From: Rummeliibacillus pycnus
GTDB taxonomy: Bacteria; Bacillota; Bacilli; Bacillales_A; Planococcaceae
DNA: 64,000 bases
Direction: 5' to 3'
Assembly: GCF_002884495.1 (NCBI RefSeq)
Contig: NZ_KZ614145.1
Coordinates: 2,866,423 to 2,930,422, forward strand
Part shown: positions 1 to 14,334 of the stretch, one piece after another
How the letters are laid out: each line of letters begins with the position of its first letter
Position numbering within the stretch: the first letter of the stretch is position 1
Made by a program: the position numbers and the translations under genes
Notes under the pieces: generated by a model
What the model was told of the DNA's origin: nothing
Seen by the model: only the letters and a program-made list of their open reading frames with translations
The model's database searches: none

Positions 1-1052
<1,052 letters not shown>

Positions 1053-1272
1053 CTATTCTATCGGAGTCCGAAAAACCTTTCAATTAAAGTTTACTCACCT
1101 TAATTTTGTCTAATTTTGTCGAAAAATATTTATAGACAAATCTATCCTGAAATCTAAGCAAAAAAACGTATAAAAGTACAAAAATTGAGCAAAATAAAAC
1201 AAATCAATATGATTAAAATCCTTAAAGAACGGTAATATTTTGAAAAAGTGTTTAAAATACAGTCAAAAATAA

Positions 1273-1301
1273 TTGACGTATATGTCATTAGTTGGTATGA
1301 T
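1273..1301 (+). promoter_or_regulatory. Likely abrB promoter (sigma-A type)
   Basis: A -35 TTGACG (1273-1278) and -10 TATGAT (1296-1301) are separated by exactly 17 bases and point at abrB. The remaining 1020-1272 stretch is AT-rich and shows no gene. In B. subtilis abrB is autorepressed and Spo0A-repressed; no Spo0A box was confidently placed here. Confidence 0.6.
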
Positions 1302-1375
1302 ATAGGACAGACACAGAGTTTATGTCGAAATTTGACGAAAAATAATATTAAGAAACTATAGGAGGAACTCTTGTT

Positions 1376-1654
1376 ATGAAATCTACTGGTATTGTACGTA
1401 AAGTTGATGAACTTGGTCGCGTGGTAATTCCAATTGAACTTCGCCGTACTTTAGGTATCGCAGAAAAAGATGCTTTAGAAATTTATGTGGATGATGATAA
1501 AATCATCTTAAAAAAATATATGCCAAATATGACTTGTGCTGTAACTGGTGAAGTATCAGATGATAACTTCCGTTTAGCTGGCGGTAACTTAATCCTAAGC
1601 CCAGAAGGTGCACAAATCCTTATGAAAGAAATCCAAGCAAAATTAAATAAATAA
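1376..1654 (+). CDS. abrB: Transition-state regulator AbrB
   Basis: A 92-aa DNA-binding regulator that in Bacillus represses many stationary-phase and sporulation genes during exponential growth. The N-terminal swapped-hairpin AbrB fold is clear: MKSTGIVRKVDELGRVVIPIELRR, with the conserved GRVVIP and the Arg residues that contact DNA. The C-terminal half (from about residue 50, CAVTGEVSDDN) is the oligomerisation domain and also matches full-length AbrB. The ribosome site AGGAGGA lies 9 bases before ATG. The gene is transcribed against its metG and rsmI neighbours and ends at a strong hairpin. Length matches the family (about 94-96 aa). Confidence 0.96.
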   Translation: MKSTGIVRKVDELGRVVIPIELRRTLGIAEKDALEIYVDDDKIILKKYMPNMTCAVTGEVSDDNFRLAGGNLILSPEGAQILMKEIQAKLNK

Positions 1655-1754
1655 TTTCTTGGACAAATCAATTCGATCAACAAGATATACAATAATGAGT
1701 TATTTTTTACTTTATTACCTTACCTTGTTTTCAAATGTGATTTTTTATATATTA

Positions 1755-1798
1755 AAAAACCCATCCGAAATATTCGCCATTTCGGATGGGCTTTTTAT
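1755..1798. terminator. Rho-independent terminator between abrB and rsmI
   Basis: A perfect 12-bp stem (CCCATCCGAAAT paired with ATTTCGGATGGG, 7-base loop) is flanked by A-run and T-run, so it can stop abrB on the plus strand and rsmI on the minus strand. The bases 1800-1882 hold no gene. Confidence 0.9.
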
Positions 1799-1882
1799 TT
1801 ATATCCAAGATATCCTTCTTTTGTGGGTAATCCAGCATAAACTATTTACAACCGTATATAAAATTTTTCTTACAGAAACTAT

Positions 1883-2758
1883 TTAGTTTTCAATATGATA
1901 TTGTTGATAAACATCTCTTTTAGCCAGATTACGCACCTTCGCTACTTCTTTAATGGCTTCTTTTGATGATATCTTTTGATTCTCAATGAGGTGATTGACA
2001 TGTTCTACAATAGACAGCTGATCCCACCAATTTACTTCATCAATATTTTCTTCATTTAAATTGCCTTCAACTACTAGACAAAATTCTCCACGTATTTCAT
2101 TATTATTTGCCCATTCTACTGCCTCTTCTAAAGTTCCCCTCAAAAATTCTTCAAATTTCTTTGTTAACTCACGTGCCATCACGATTCGACGATTGCCAAA
2201 TATAGCTTGCATATCTTTCAGTGTATCCTTTAAACGATGTGGAGCTTCGTAAAATAGAATCGTCTCATGCCGTTTTTTTAATGATTCCAATGATTCTCTA
2301 CGGTCTTTTTTATGTCGACTTAAAAATCCCAAAAAATAGAATGGTTGAGGTACTAATCCCGAAGCAATTAAAGCTGTTATTGCTGCATTTGCACCTGGTA
2401 CAGGAACAACCGCAAAATCTTCCTCAATAGCTTTTGCCGCAATATCCGCACCAGGATCTGAAATACAAGGTAATCCAGCATCACTGACAAGTGCCACTGT
2501 TTTCCCTTCACGCAAGAATTGTAATAACTTTTCTCCACCTTGCTCTTGATTATGATCATGATAACTTATCAAAGGTGTATCTATATCGAAGTAATTACAA
2601 AGTTTTTTCGTATTACGTGTATCTTCTGCCGCAATTATGTCTGCTTCTTTTAAAATTCTAATTGCTCGCATTGTCATATCTTCTAAATTACCGATCGGCG
2701 TTGCTACTAAATATAAGCAACTACCATCCTCGTGTATTGAGCTTTTCTGTGATTTCAC
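1883..2758 (-). CDS. rsmI: 16S rRNA (cytidine1402-2'-O)-methyltransferase RsmI
   Basis: Methylates the ribose of C1402 in the decoding centre of 16S rRNA using S-adenosylmethionine. It is a tetrapyrrole-methylase-fold protein of about 291 aa. Family signatures are [15 protein letters not shown] near the N-terminus, [24 protein letters not shown] and [12 protein letters not shown]. The start chosen is GTG at 2758, because AAGGAG sits 8 bases upstream. A longer reading from TTG at 2779 would run through that ribosome site. The 5' end overlaps yazA by 38 bases in another frame. Order trmN-yazA-rsmI is the same as B. subtilis yabB-yazA-yabC. Confidence 0.95.
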   Translation of the reverse strand: MKSQKSSIHEDGSCLYLVATPIGNLEDMTMRAIRILKEADIIAAEDTRNTKKLCNYFDIDTPLISYHDHNQEQGGEKLLQFLREGKTVALVSDAGLPCISDPGADIAAKAIEEDFAVVPVPGANAAITALIASGLVPQPFYFLGFLSRHKKDRRESLESLKKRHETILFYEAPHRLKDTLKDMQAIFGNRRIVMARELTKKFEEFLRGTLEEAVEWANNNEIRGEFCLVVEGNLNEENIDEVNWWDQLSIVEHVNHLIENQKISSKEAIKEVAKVRNLAKRDVYQQYHIEN

Positions 2759-3023
2759 TCGATTCACTCCTTGTTGCAATATAATTCATTTTTTGTTTTC
2801 TCGATAGCTTTTTAAAATAATACTCAGCACTCATAGCATCATGTTTTGTCTCAAACGTTTCGAAATAAATACAGTGTACAGGTCTACGTGCTCTCGTATA
2901 CTTTGCACCCTTCCCAGAATTGTGTACAGCAACGCGTTTTTTCAAATCAGTTGTATATCCTGTATAGTACGTACCGTCTGCACATTCTAAAACATACATA
3001 AAATGATCATTGACTTTCTCCAT
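2721..3023 (-). CDS. yazA: GIY-YIG domain protein, YazA/UPF0213 family
   Basis: A 100-aa single-domain protein with the GIY-YIG nuclease fold. The two strands read [20 protein letters not shown], and R29-like and E67-like positions follow ([16 protein letters not shown]). The UPF0213 family is widespread in Firmicutes but its substrate is not established, so only the fold is claimed. The ATG at 3023 overlaps the trmN stop by 17 bases, and the N-terminus lines up with family members. Translational coupling with trmN and rsmI suggests a shared transcript. Confidence 0.9.
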   Translation of the reverse strand: MEKVNDHFMYVLECADGTYYTGYTTDLKKRVAVHNSGKGAKYTRARRPVHCIYFETFETKHDAMSAEYYFKKLSRKQKMNYIATRSESSEITEKLNTRGW

Positions 3024-3756
3024 ATAGCATTTCTCTCACTTCAGCAGTATATTCACCATCTTCATTATATACATATAATGGAGGCAAAATTTTTAAATCT
3101 GGTTTGCCATCTTTAATTCCTTCTATTAATAATGTATTTGCTTCTTTACCTGCCTTAGGGTAAACAAAGCGAATACGTTTTGGCTCTAATCGATTTGCTC
3201 GCATTGCTGTAACGATATCGAGTAATCTCCCTGGTCTATGGACAAATGCTGCTTTTCCGCCTTGCTTTAGAAGCTTACTGGCTGAATAGATCATTTCATC
3301 TAATTTTAAATAAATCTCATGTCGAGCAATAGCGACATGTTCCTTTAAATTCTTTTCACTTGCTTCATGTGCTGGAAAATATGGAGGATTACATGTTACT
3401 ACATCATATTTTTCAATTCCTAACACTGGAGCAATATTTCGAACATCACCTTGCATGATTTTGATTTGCTGTTGTAATTGGTTATATTCCACACTTCTTT
3501 TCGCCATATCAACAAGTCGTTCTTGCAATTCAACTGCTATAATTTTCCCTTTCGTACGTGCACTTAGGAATAAAGGAATAGCACCATTTCCCGTACACAA
3601 ATCAACTAAATCTCCTTTTTGATAAGGGACACTTACAAACTTTGATAATAAAACGGCATCCAATGAAAATGAAAAAACAGATGGACTTTGAATAATACGT
3701 AAATTCTCTGCTAATAGGTAATCCATTCTTTCATCTTCCTTCAACCATTGTTCCAT
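3007..3756 (-). CDS. tRNA1(Val) adenine-N6 methyltransferase-like protein (YabB/TrmN6 family)
   Basis: A 249-aa Rossmann-fold methyltransferase. The SAM motif I is [20 protein letters not shown], and the N6-adenine catalytic motif NPPY is present ([11 protein letters not shown]). The E. coli relative modifies A37 of tRNA1-Val; the Bacillales member YabB is assigned by similarity, so the exact tRNA target is inferred. The start ATG at 3756 has GGAGGG upstream. It lies downstream of yabA and overlaps yazA. Confidence 0.88.
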   Translation of the reverse strand: MEQWLKEDERMDYLLAENLRIIQSPSVFSFSLDAVLLSKFVSVPYQKGDLVDLCTGNGAIPLFLSARTKGKIIAVELQERLVDMAKRSVEYNQLQQQIKIMQGDVRNIAPVLGIEKYDVVTCNPPYFPAHEASEKNLKEHVAIARHEIYLKLDEMIYSASKLLKQGGKAAFVHRPGRLLDIVTAMRANRLEPKRIRFVYPKAGKEANTLLIEGIKDGKPDLKILPPLYVYNEDGEYTAEVREMLYGESQ

Positions 3757-3778
3757 TTATTTACCCTCCAACATAACA

Positions 3779-3818
3779 AAAGACTGACAACCACTAATTG
3801 AAGCGGGATCAGTCTTCT
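3779..3818 (-). terminator. Terminator after yabA
   Basis: On the minus strand AGACTGA and TCAGTCT pair around a 20-base loop, followed by TTTTG. It lies between yabA and trmN, so readthrough may be partial. Confidence 0.6.
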
Positions 3819-3825
3819 TTATCAA

Positions 3826-4185
3826 TTATTGTTTATTTAAAAATGATAGGCAGAATAAACAATCCTCACCTTTTCTTGAACTACCAAAATGCACATGACA
3901 AACATGGTATCCTTCATGATATAGTCTGGCTAAATTATCATAACCTTCTCCGACATCAATCATCTCTTTTTTCTCTTCCTCATCATTTAGTTTAACCTGT
4001 CCCTCCGGTTTTACTGAAAGAACTTCTTCTAAACGCGTTCGAAGATGATGATTTTCCATTTGCAATGTTTGATGCTCTTCCATCATGAGTGCAACAAATT
4101 TCTTCAATGCCTCAAATTGTTTTTGCATCGATTCAAGCTGTTGTTCGAACTCCATAACAGTATCTAAGAAATTACGGTCCTTCAC
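3826..4185 (-). CDS. yabA: Replication initiation control protein YabA
   Basis: A 119-aa negative regulator of replication initiation that in B. subtilis binds DnaA and the sliding clamp DnaN. The N-terminal half (residues 1-60) is a leucine-rich coiled coil for tetramerisation. The C-terminal domain carries the zinc ligands HVCHVHFG and CLFC. A charged linker (DEEEKKE) joins the two. The start is GTG at 4185 with GAGGTGG upstream. It sits in the holB-ricT-yabA cluster, close to the proteins it controls. Length matches B. subtilis YabA (119 aa). Confidence 0.95.
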   Translation of the reverse strand: MKDRNFLDTVMEFEQQLESMQKQFEALKKFVALMMEEHQTLQMENHHLRTRLEEVLSVKPEGQVKLNDEEEKKEMIDVGEGYDNLARLYHEGYHVCHVHFGSSRKGEDCLFCLSFLNKQ

Positions 4186-4207
4186 TCAAGCCACCTCATT
4201 ATTCCCT

Positions 4208-5026
4208 CTATTGGACTGAACTATTTTCATACTGTAATATTTCATCCAATGTATATTCTAAGATTCGTTGTTCCTCAAATAATTCAACTTGAAGCACTCG
4301 TTCTAATATATTCAATCCAATGACTTTTCCTCTGCCATCAGGTGTCGTAATTGTTTGACCAATATCTGGCATTTGCCCTCGTACTTCTTCATATTCATCA
4401 TTTTCATATTTTAAACAGCACATTAAACGTCCACATAAACCTGATATTTTTGAAGGATTGAGCGATAAGTTCTGATCTTTTGCCATTTTAATTGATACCG
4501 GCTCAAAATCACCTAAAAATGTTGAACAGCATAACATTCTCCCGCAAGGACCAATACCACCTAACATTTTTGCTTCATCCCGCACACCAATTTGTCTTAG
4601 TTCAATGCGTGTACGGAAAATAGCAGCAAGATCCTTAACTAATTCGCGGAAATCGACTCTTCCTTCCGCCGTAAAATAAAAAATAATTTTATTTCGATCA
4701 AATGTATATTCAACATCGACCAACTTCATCTCTAATTCATGGGCAATGATTTTCTCTGTAGCTAAATCAAAAGCACGTTTAGATTCAATTGCATTTTCAT
4801 CTACTTGTATACGATCACGTTCATTTGCTGGTCGCACAACTTGTTTTAATGGTAGAACAACATCGTTTTCTCCAACTTGTTTGATAGAAACAACGACTCT
4901 CCCATATTCAATACCTCTAGCAGTCTCTACAATAACATACTGACCTTTTTCTAGAGAATAATCTCCGGGATCAAAATAATATATTTTACCCGCCTTTTTA
5001 AAGCGGACACCTACTACTTTATACAA
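4208..5026 (-). CDS. ricT: RicT (YaaT), PSP1-domain iron-sulfur protein
   Basis: A 272-aa PSP1-domain protein. In B. subtilis RicT acts with RicA and RicF in a 4Fe-4S complex that stimulates RNase Y mRNA processing, sporulation, biofilm formation and competence. Conserved cysteines appear as GPCGRMLCC (about residue 165) and SGLCGRLMCC (about residue 200). The start is a TTG at 5026 placed 8 bases after GGAGGG. It overlaps the end of holB by 8 bases, which implies translational coupling. Confidence 0.94.
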   Translation of the reverse strand: MYKVVGVRFKKAGKIYYFDPGDYSLEKGQYVIVETARGIEYGRVVVSIKQVGENDVVLPLKQVVRPANERDRIQVDENAIESKRAFDLATEKIIAHELEMKLVDVEYTFDRNKIIFYFTAEGRVDFRELVKDLAAIFRTRIELRQIGVRDEAKMLGGIGPCGRMLCCSTFLGDFEPVSIKMAKDQNLSLNPSKISGLCGRLMCCLKYENDEYEEVRGQMPDIGQTITTPDGRGKVIGLNILERVLQVELFEEQRILEYTLDEILQYENSSVQ

Positions 5027-6026
5027 AGGATCTTCCCTCCTGCAGATTCAGCATCAGCTGCTCCATCATCAATGTCTTATTCATATTACTTTGCAATTGT
5101 TTGCGAGCATTCAAAATAGCCTGCAATTGCGATGATAGCTTATCGAAGGTTGTGTGAAGTGCTACCTCTTTCCATGTTGAAAGTAAATCAGGATACGTAC
5201 ACATTGCCTCTGGATTTGCCTTAATTGCTACTATATCTCGGAAAGCAAATAACATTAAATCTAATGCTAATTCTAATTGTTCTTTTTCTTTAAATAGAGG
5301 TAACCAATCTTCATGTACAACTAGCATTGCTTCATGAACATTTTTAAAGGTTGCTTCTACCAATTTTAACACTGTTTTTCTAGCCTGTGCAAACGCATCA
5401 TCTTTTGCAAGAGAAAAAGCATCTTCTAAATCACTTGTTACCATACTTACTGTTGCTGCCATTGACTGAGTAATCCCTGTAGCGACTAACTCTTTCATCA
5501 TTGCATCACGTGAAATTTCTTGAAATTTAATATGCTGGCAGCGTGAACGAATTGTCGGTATTATAGCGTTAATATTTTGAGTTACAAATATAGCTGTTAC
5601 TACACCCTCAGGCTCTTCTAAAAACTTTAATAATTTATTGGCGGACTTTACATTTAATCGTTCAGCACTATGGATTACATATACTTTGCGTCCTGCCTCT
5701 AGTCCTGTTTTACTCATCTCATTTAGCAATTTCTCAATCGCATCTACCTTTATAAATTGGCCTTCAGGATATACTTGGTGAAAATTAGGATGATTTCCTG
5801 ATTTTATACGCTGACAGCTTCGACATGTTTCACATGGAACATCTTCTTGTGGATTTTCGCATAATAGTAGCCGAACAAAGAAAAGCATAACTTCCTCAGT
5901 ACCAGTACCTTTACCACCTTCAAATATGTACGCATGCCCCACTCTGCTTTTTTGAAAGATTTTTTGGAGCTGCTTCATCACTACTGGTTGTAATTTAAGT
6001 AGTTCTTCAGCTGTATGCATCATCAT
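5019..6026 (-). CDS. holB: DNA polymerase III delta' subunit
   Basis: A clamp-loader subunit of 335 aa that works with DnaX and delta to place DnaN on primed DNA. It has the AAA+ fold with a degenerate P-loop (EGGKGTGTEEV), as expected for a non-hydrolysing delta'. The zinc module is CETCRSCQRI, the sensor-1 region reads SANKLLKFLEEPE, and the arginine finger is in IRSRCQ. The start lies in an ATGATGATG run, so the first residue is uncertain by two codons. It is followed by ricT with an 8-base overlap and preceded by a terminator after yaaR. Confidence 0.95.
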   Translation of the reverse strand: MMMHTAEELLKLQPVVMKQLQKIFQKSRVGHAYIFEGGKGTGTEEVMLFFVRLLLCENPQEDVPCETCRSCQRIKSGNHPNFHQVYPEGQFIKVDAIEKLLNEMSKTGLEAGRKVYVIHSAERLNVKSANKLLKFLEEPEGVVTAIFVTQNINAIIPTIRSRCQHIKFQEISRDAMMKELVATGITQSMAATVSMVTSDLEDAFSLAKDDAFAQARKTVLKLVEATFKNVHEAMLVVHEDWLPLFKEKEQLELALDLMLFAFRDIVAIKANPEAMCTYPDLLSTWKEVALHTTFDKLSSQLQAILNARKQLQSNMNKTLMMEQLMLNLQEGRSFV

Positions 6027-6050
6027 TCAACACCTTTTTCTTGTTTGAAA

Positions 6051-6092
6051 AAATCCCGTGCTCCGAAATACCAAGAGACACGGGGTTTTACG
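6051..6092 (-). terminator. Terminator after yaaR
   Basis: On the minus strand CCCGTG and CACGGG pair around an 18-base loop, followed by ATTTTTT. It separates yaaR from holB. Confidence 0.65.
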
Positions 6093-6525
6093 TATAAAGG
6101 TTGATTAACAATCCTTTAATCTCACCTATTTTAGCTAACAAATCAACAGAATCCTTTTCTTCATTTAGAACATCTTCCGTTAACTCAATTAGTTTTTCAT
6201 CAATTGTATCTACTATTTTCAAGCGGCGGCCTTCACCAAATCGATTCCATGTATGCGATTGTTTCAATTCCATACCATATGAAACTGCTTCCTTTAAAAA
6301 CCGTTTGACTAACATCTTAAATTTCGCTAAATCACGTAAATTTTTAGATTTCGCAATACGATCGCCAGCTGTTGAAATATCGCCTAATAATTTTGTAATT
6401 TGTTCGGTCTGCATGCGTTGTCCAGATTTTACTACAAATTCCCCAAATCTCGTTGTTGGCTGGTGATTTGGTAGCTTTTGTCTAGTTGTATCCAATCCAA
6501 TGCGCAGATCTTGGTTGATCTTCAC
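6088..6525 (-). CDS. yaaR: YaaR family protein (DUF327)
   Basis: A 145-aa cytoplasmic protein of DUF327 with no established function. It is predicted mostly helical, with a basic middle (KFKMLVKRFLKEAVSYGMELK) and an acidic C-terminal third. The start is GTG at 6525 with GGAGGAG upstream. It sits between darA and holB exactly as in B. subtilis (tmk-yaaQ-yaaR-holB). Conserved linkage to replication and c-di-AMP genes is the only functional hint. Confidence 0.88.
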   Translation of the reverse strand: MKINQDLRIGLDTTRQKLPNHQPTTRFGEFVVKSGQRMQTEQITKLLGDISTAGDRIAKSKNLRDLAKFKMLVKRFLKEAVSYGMELKQSHTWNRFGEGRRLKIVDTIDEKLIELTEDVLNEEKDSVDLLAKIGEIKGLLINLYT

Positions 6526-6545
6526 TTAATTGTCTCCTCCATCTC

Positions 6546-6881
<336 letters not shown>

Positions 6882-6942
6882 TCACTCCTCTAATAGGTTC
6901 TTTTATAAGTATAACATAATTCATATAATCTCTTCATTTACT

Positions 6943-7569
6943 TTACAATGCATTTTTCAAAACTTTCCAGACATCTTGGAAAACAACTTCTAATGGTTGG
7001 CTGGCATCAATTACTTGAATTCTCTCTGGAAATTCTTCGGCTAACTTCAAATATGCATCTCTCACTCTTTCATGAAAAGTAAGACTTTCTACATCTAAGC
7101 GATTAACTTCTCGATCCTTATGTTCATTAATACGGGCCAACCCAATTTCAGGATTTAAATCAAATAGGATGGTCATATCGGGCATACGATCACCAATAGC
7201 AAATTGATTAATAGATTTTACCCCAGCAATTCCTAATCCACGTCCTATACCTTGATATGCTAATGATGAATCAATAAAGCGATCACATAAAACCACTTTT
7301 CCCTGCTTTAAAGCAGGTTCTATCTTTTCCACAAAGTGCTGACTTCTTGCCGCTGCATATAATAGTGCTTCCGTTTTCGGATCCATTTCTGTATGTGCGG
7401 GGTTTAAAATGACTTGTCGAATTTCTTCTGCAATCACGCTACCTCCTGGTTCGCGTGTTGCCACTACTTTTCTTCCCTCTTCTTGTAATTTATTAACAAC
7501 CAACTTAAGTACAGTAGTCTTTCCTGCGCCCTCTGGACCTTCAAATGTAAAAAATAATTTATTCGTCAT
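6943..7569 (-). CDS. tmk: Thymidylate kinase
   Basis: Phosphorylates dTMP to dTDP with ATP, the last specific step of dTTP synthesis. The 208-aa protein has the P-loop [11 protein letters not shown], the TREPGGS motif that holds the substrate Arg, and the [13 protein letters not shown] motif with the DR(Y/F) residues. The ATG at 7569 follows GAGAGGA. Downstream on the same strand lie darA, yaaR and holB, so dTTP supply is linked with replication genes. Confidence 0.96.
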   Translation of the reverse strand: MTNKLFFTFEGPEGAGKTTVLKLVVNKLQEEGRKVVATREPGGSVIAEEIRQVILNPAHTEMDPKTEALLYAAARSQHFVEKIEPALKQGKVVLCDRFIDSSLAYQGIGRGLGIAGVKSINQFAIGDRMPDMTILFDLNPEIGLARINEHKDREVNRLDVESLTFHERVRDAYLKLAEEFPERIQVIDASQPLEVVFQDVWKVLKNAL

Positions 7570-7792
7570 AACGAAATCCTCTCATATATACTATTACTTA
7601 TCATTATACATGATTGGTTCTAATTAATAATACTATTGGATATGCTAAAATATGATGAACAAACAGATCATGCTTGAATCAAAGAAATCATATAAAAGTA
7701 TTCATTTGATGACAATATGTTATATGATGTGAAACCACAGAAATTATTTTTTGTTAGATTTACCTTACTAAAACTTCAATTAATTAAAATAA

Positions 7793-7828
7793 TTCTTTGA
7801 ATGTCTTTCCTCAATTCAATTCAAAGAA
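7793..7828. repeat. Inverted repeat upstream of tmk
   Basis: TTCTTTGAAT (7793-7802) and ATTCAAAGAA (7819-7828) are perfect 10-base complements around a 16-base loop in the gene-poor stretch 7570-8243. No T-run follows on either strand, so it is not an obvious terminator. It could be a mRNA leader hairpin for tmk or lie just after the 29-codon small gene. Confidence 0.5.
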
Positions 7829-7871
7829 AGTATCTATAGTTTGAAATTAACCATAAGATAAAAAATCCGCT

Positions 7872-7961
7872 CTATTTTGCGTTTTTATTTTTAAATAAGA
7901 ATCCTACTATGAATGTTACAATAACTATCATCGGCTTTAAAATGGATATTTTCTTGGACAT
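7872..7961 (-). CDS. Small hydrophobic peptide, 29 aa, unknown
   Basis: A short reading frame beginning MSKKISILKPMIVIVTF and ending KNKNAK. AAAGGAG sits 5 bases before the ATG at 7961, a stronger ribosome site than many long genes here. The predicted peptide has a basic N-terminus, one hydrophobic segment of about 13 residues and a basic tail, the usual look of a single-pass small membrane peptide. It stands alone in the 670-base gap between tmk and rRNA operon 1. I do not recognise a family. Support is the ribosome site and the amphipathic layout only. Confidence 0.5.
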   Translation of the reverse strand: MSKKISILKPMIVIVTFIVGFLFKNKNAK

Positions 7962-8243
7962 ATATACTCCTTTCGGACAAATTATTTCTTCCAGATTATA
8001 GCTTTACCACAAAAAAATTATGGATATCCTGTTATCATTTATTTTCCCATAACCTATTTACTCTCATTTATATAATTCTAATAATGCTTCGCTAGCAATT
8101 GATTTGACCATTTCAAATACATTGACGGGCTATTTCCTGGTAAATATTTTTTAGATACTTTATCTATGTACTATCTTAATGAAAGTATAAATCATGAATA
8201 ATACGATCAATAAACATTTGCTAAGTCTATTGATAAATAATGT

Positions 8244-8281
8244 CATAAAAAAAAGCACAACTGAATCATCAGTTGTGCTTT
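8244..8281 (-). terminator. Terminator of rRNA operon 1
   Basis: An 11-bp perfect stem (AGCACAACTGA with TCAGTTGTGCT, 4-base loop), followed on the minus strand by eight Ts. The identical hairpin ends operon 2 at 31150-31175. Confidence 0.92.
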
Positions 8282-8286
8282 AAGTG

Positions 8287-8403
8287 TGCCTAGCAACGTC
8301 CTACTCTCGCAGGGGGACAGCCCCCAACTACCATCGGCGCTAAAGAGCTTAACTTCTGTGTTCGGCATGGGAACAGGTGTGACCTCTTTGCCATCATTAC
8401 TAG
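8287..8403 (-). rRNA. rrf: 5S ribosomal RNA, operon 1
   Basis: A 5S rRNA of about 117 nt on the minus strand. It shows the conserved stretch CCCATGCCGAACACAG and the pairing ends TCTAGTAATG and CGTTGCTAGGCA. Ends are set by the terminal stem and may be off by one or two bases. It is followed by the operon terminator. Confidence 0.95.
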
Positions 8404-8412
8404 ACCTTCGAT

Positions 8413-8522
8413 TTACAATCTACTTCGCATTACTTCGTCAACTTCACTCATTCGAATCCTCATGTACATAAGTACACTCCGGTTCTCACTCGTTCGTTTC
8501 CTCGTACTGCTCATATCTTGAA
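8413..8522. repeat. Spacer repeat, copy A (5S-23S spacer, operon 1)
   Basis: About 100 bases that align without gaps, at roughly 80% identity by eye, to a block in the 16S-23S spacers (11538-11640 and 34303-34405). Shared cores include TTCACTC, AATCCTCATG and CACTCCGGTT. It makes the 5S-23S spacer about 130 bases longer than in operon 2. Near-palindromic bits (GTACATAAGTAC) suggest a folded RNA. Confidence 0.7.
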
Positions 8523-8594
8523 AATCTCATCTATAGAAAGATTTGTTCTTTCAAAACTGGATAAACGTTTATTGAAGTTCTTAAATCAACTTTT

Positions 8595-11521
<2,927 letters not shown>

Positions 11522-11537
11522 TTCAGTTTTCAATACA

Positions 11538-11640
11538 CATCGCATTACGTCGTCAATTTCACTCGTTCAAATCCTCATGCACCAAAGTGCACTCCGGTTT
11601 TCACTCACTCATTTCCTAGTACTACTCGTGTCTTGAAACC
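11538..11640. repeat. Spacer repeat, copy B (16S-23S spacer, operon 1)
   Basis: Same element as 8413-8522. Its differences are scattered substitutions, some in bases predicted to pair. The 16S-23S spacer (11522-11830) contains this block and no tRNA gene. Confidence 0.7.
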
Positions 11641-11826
11641 TTTTACAACTTTCAAGTTATTAAGCCTAAAAAATTTAAAACTTAATATAAAAAAATGTGT
11701 TACTTAAGAATTTCTTCAATGTCGTTTTATCCAGTTTTCAAAGAACAAGTTTTGAAAGCGATGAGCCTTCAAAACTGAACAGCAACCGTTAATCTTACAG
11801 ACCCAAGGTCTGTATTCCGAAATATT

Positions 11827-13380
<1,554 letters not shown>

Positions 13381-13439
13381 AAAATAAAGTTTGAAAGCTC
13401 ATTTGCTTTGCTAGCGTTATCTATTGATAACATTTTGTC

Positions 13440-13461
13440 CTTGTCACTAACAGAAGTTAGT
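13440..13461 (-). other. rRNA leader hairpin, operon 1
   Basis: TCACTAAC and GTTAGTGA pair around AGAA in the transcribed leader upstream of 16S. The leader is conserved in operon 2 (about 36210-36230), which suggests a processing or antitermination role. Confidence 0.5.
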
Positions 13462-13538
13462 GATCAAAGTTTATTGATTAACGTTTGCTTGTTCAGTTTT
13501 CAAGGTTCATATTTCGTCTTCATCTTAACGACTTAATT

Positions 13539-13567
13539 ATTATATCATCATATCTTTTTAATGTCAA
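13539..13567 (-). promoter_or_regulatory. rRNA operon 1 promoter P2
   Basis: Consensus -35 TTGACA (13562-13567) and -10 TATAAT (13539-13544) with a 17-base spacer on the minus strand. This is the nearer of two tandem promoters. Confidence 0.9.
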
Positions 13568-13638
13568 CATCTTTTTTAAAAGAGTTTTCATTATAGAATT
13601 TGATATAATTTATAGTGCCTTTCGTTAAAGACTTATAC

Positions 13639-13667
13639 ATTATATCAATCTATCACTTTAATGTCAA
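13639..13667 (-). promoter_or_regulatory. rRNA operon 1 promoter P1
   Basis: A second perfect TTGACA (13662-13667) and TATAAT (13639-13644) pair with a 17-base spacer, exactly 100 bases upstream of P2. Tandem promoters are typical of Bacillus rrn operons. Confidence 0.9.
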
Positions 13668-13758
13668 TACTTTTTAAATATAATTGATATGTTCTTTATT
13701 GCTATTTAAATTAGCAACCCACCTAATATAACACTTTATTCAGGATGTTGCAATGCTT

Positions 13759-14037
13759 TTATAAAAAAAAGTGATTAAACCCCGTTAAGCATACTACTAG
13801 CACAACTCCAGGTAACCCTAATAACGCTACAATGAGTATAGAAGCAAAATTAAGAGGAACCCATACCCCTAAATAACCTGCACCATATGACAGAGCATAC
13901 AAAACACAAAATGATAATGTAATACGAAATGCTACACTTGATAATAACTCGAAAATCTTTTTTATCCCCTTTGGTTTACTTAATACCCAATAAAAAACAA
14001 ACAGCACTCCTATCAAGCTAATTACAAGCTTGGCCAT
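13759..14037 (-). CDS. bofA: Pro-sigma-K processing inhibitor BofA
   Basis: An integral membrane protein of the mother cell that, with SpoIVFA, holds the protease SpoIVFB inactive until the forespore signals, and so times sigma-K activation. The 92-aa protein has two or three hydrophobic helices (ISLIGVLFVFYWVLS, ITLSFCVLYALSY, FASILIVALLGLPGVVLVVCL). The C-terminal LGLPGVV...GFNHF region is the BofA signature. The ATG at 14037 was chosen: GGAG lies 10 bases upstream, whereas the GTG at 14046 is only one base from it. It shows that the organism sporulates. Confidence 0.92.
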   Translation of the reverse strand: MAKLVISLIGVLFVFYWVLSKPKGIKKIFELLSSVAFRITLSFCVLYALSYGAGYLGVWVPLNFASILIVALLGLPGVVLVVCLTGFNHFFL

Positions 14038-14103
14038 ATAAATCACGCTCCATTAATATATGATGTAACTGATATATATGACAGGAATACTGTATGTCAT
14101 TCG

Positions 14104-14316
14104 TTATTTAATTAAAATTTTCCGAATACGTGCTTCTTTAAATAAATAGAAGTGTTTACTCTCAGCAATCTTACGCTGTGCAATTATGTTTAAATCGTAA
14201 TCAACCATTAAGTTTTCGATTTCCTGTGTATGTTGCCAATCTTCCTTTGTAAGACGCATTAACTGAATGAGCTTCTCATCGTATTCTTTGCGCAACTTTT
14301 GTTTTCGAAAAAACAT
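14104..14316 (-). CDS. yaaL: YaaL family protein (DUF2508)
   Basis: A 70-aa charged, helical protein of unknown role, present between recR and bofA in many Bacillales. The N-terminal MFFRKQKLRKEYDEKL and the C-terminal SKHFYLFKEARIRK match the DUF2508 pattern. The start is either ATG at 14316, preferred because it aligns with the family, or GTG four codons upstream. No membrane segment or cysteine pair is seen. Confidence 0.82.
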   Translation of the reverse strand: MFFRKQKLRKEYDEKLIQLMRLTKEDWQHTQEIENLMVDYDLNIIAQRKIAESKHFYLFKEARIRKILIK

Positions 14317-14334
14317 TTCTTCTTGCACCCCATT

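Noticed and set aside
1659-1886. 75-codon plus-strand frame after abrB
   Set aside because: It runs through the abrB terminator and has no ribosome site.
8080-8168. Minus-strand open stretch reading KKYLPGNSPSMYLKWSNQLLAK
   Set aside because: No start with a ribosome site and a stop just upstream; at most a gene remnant.
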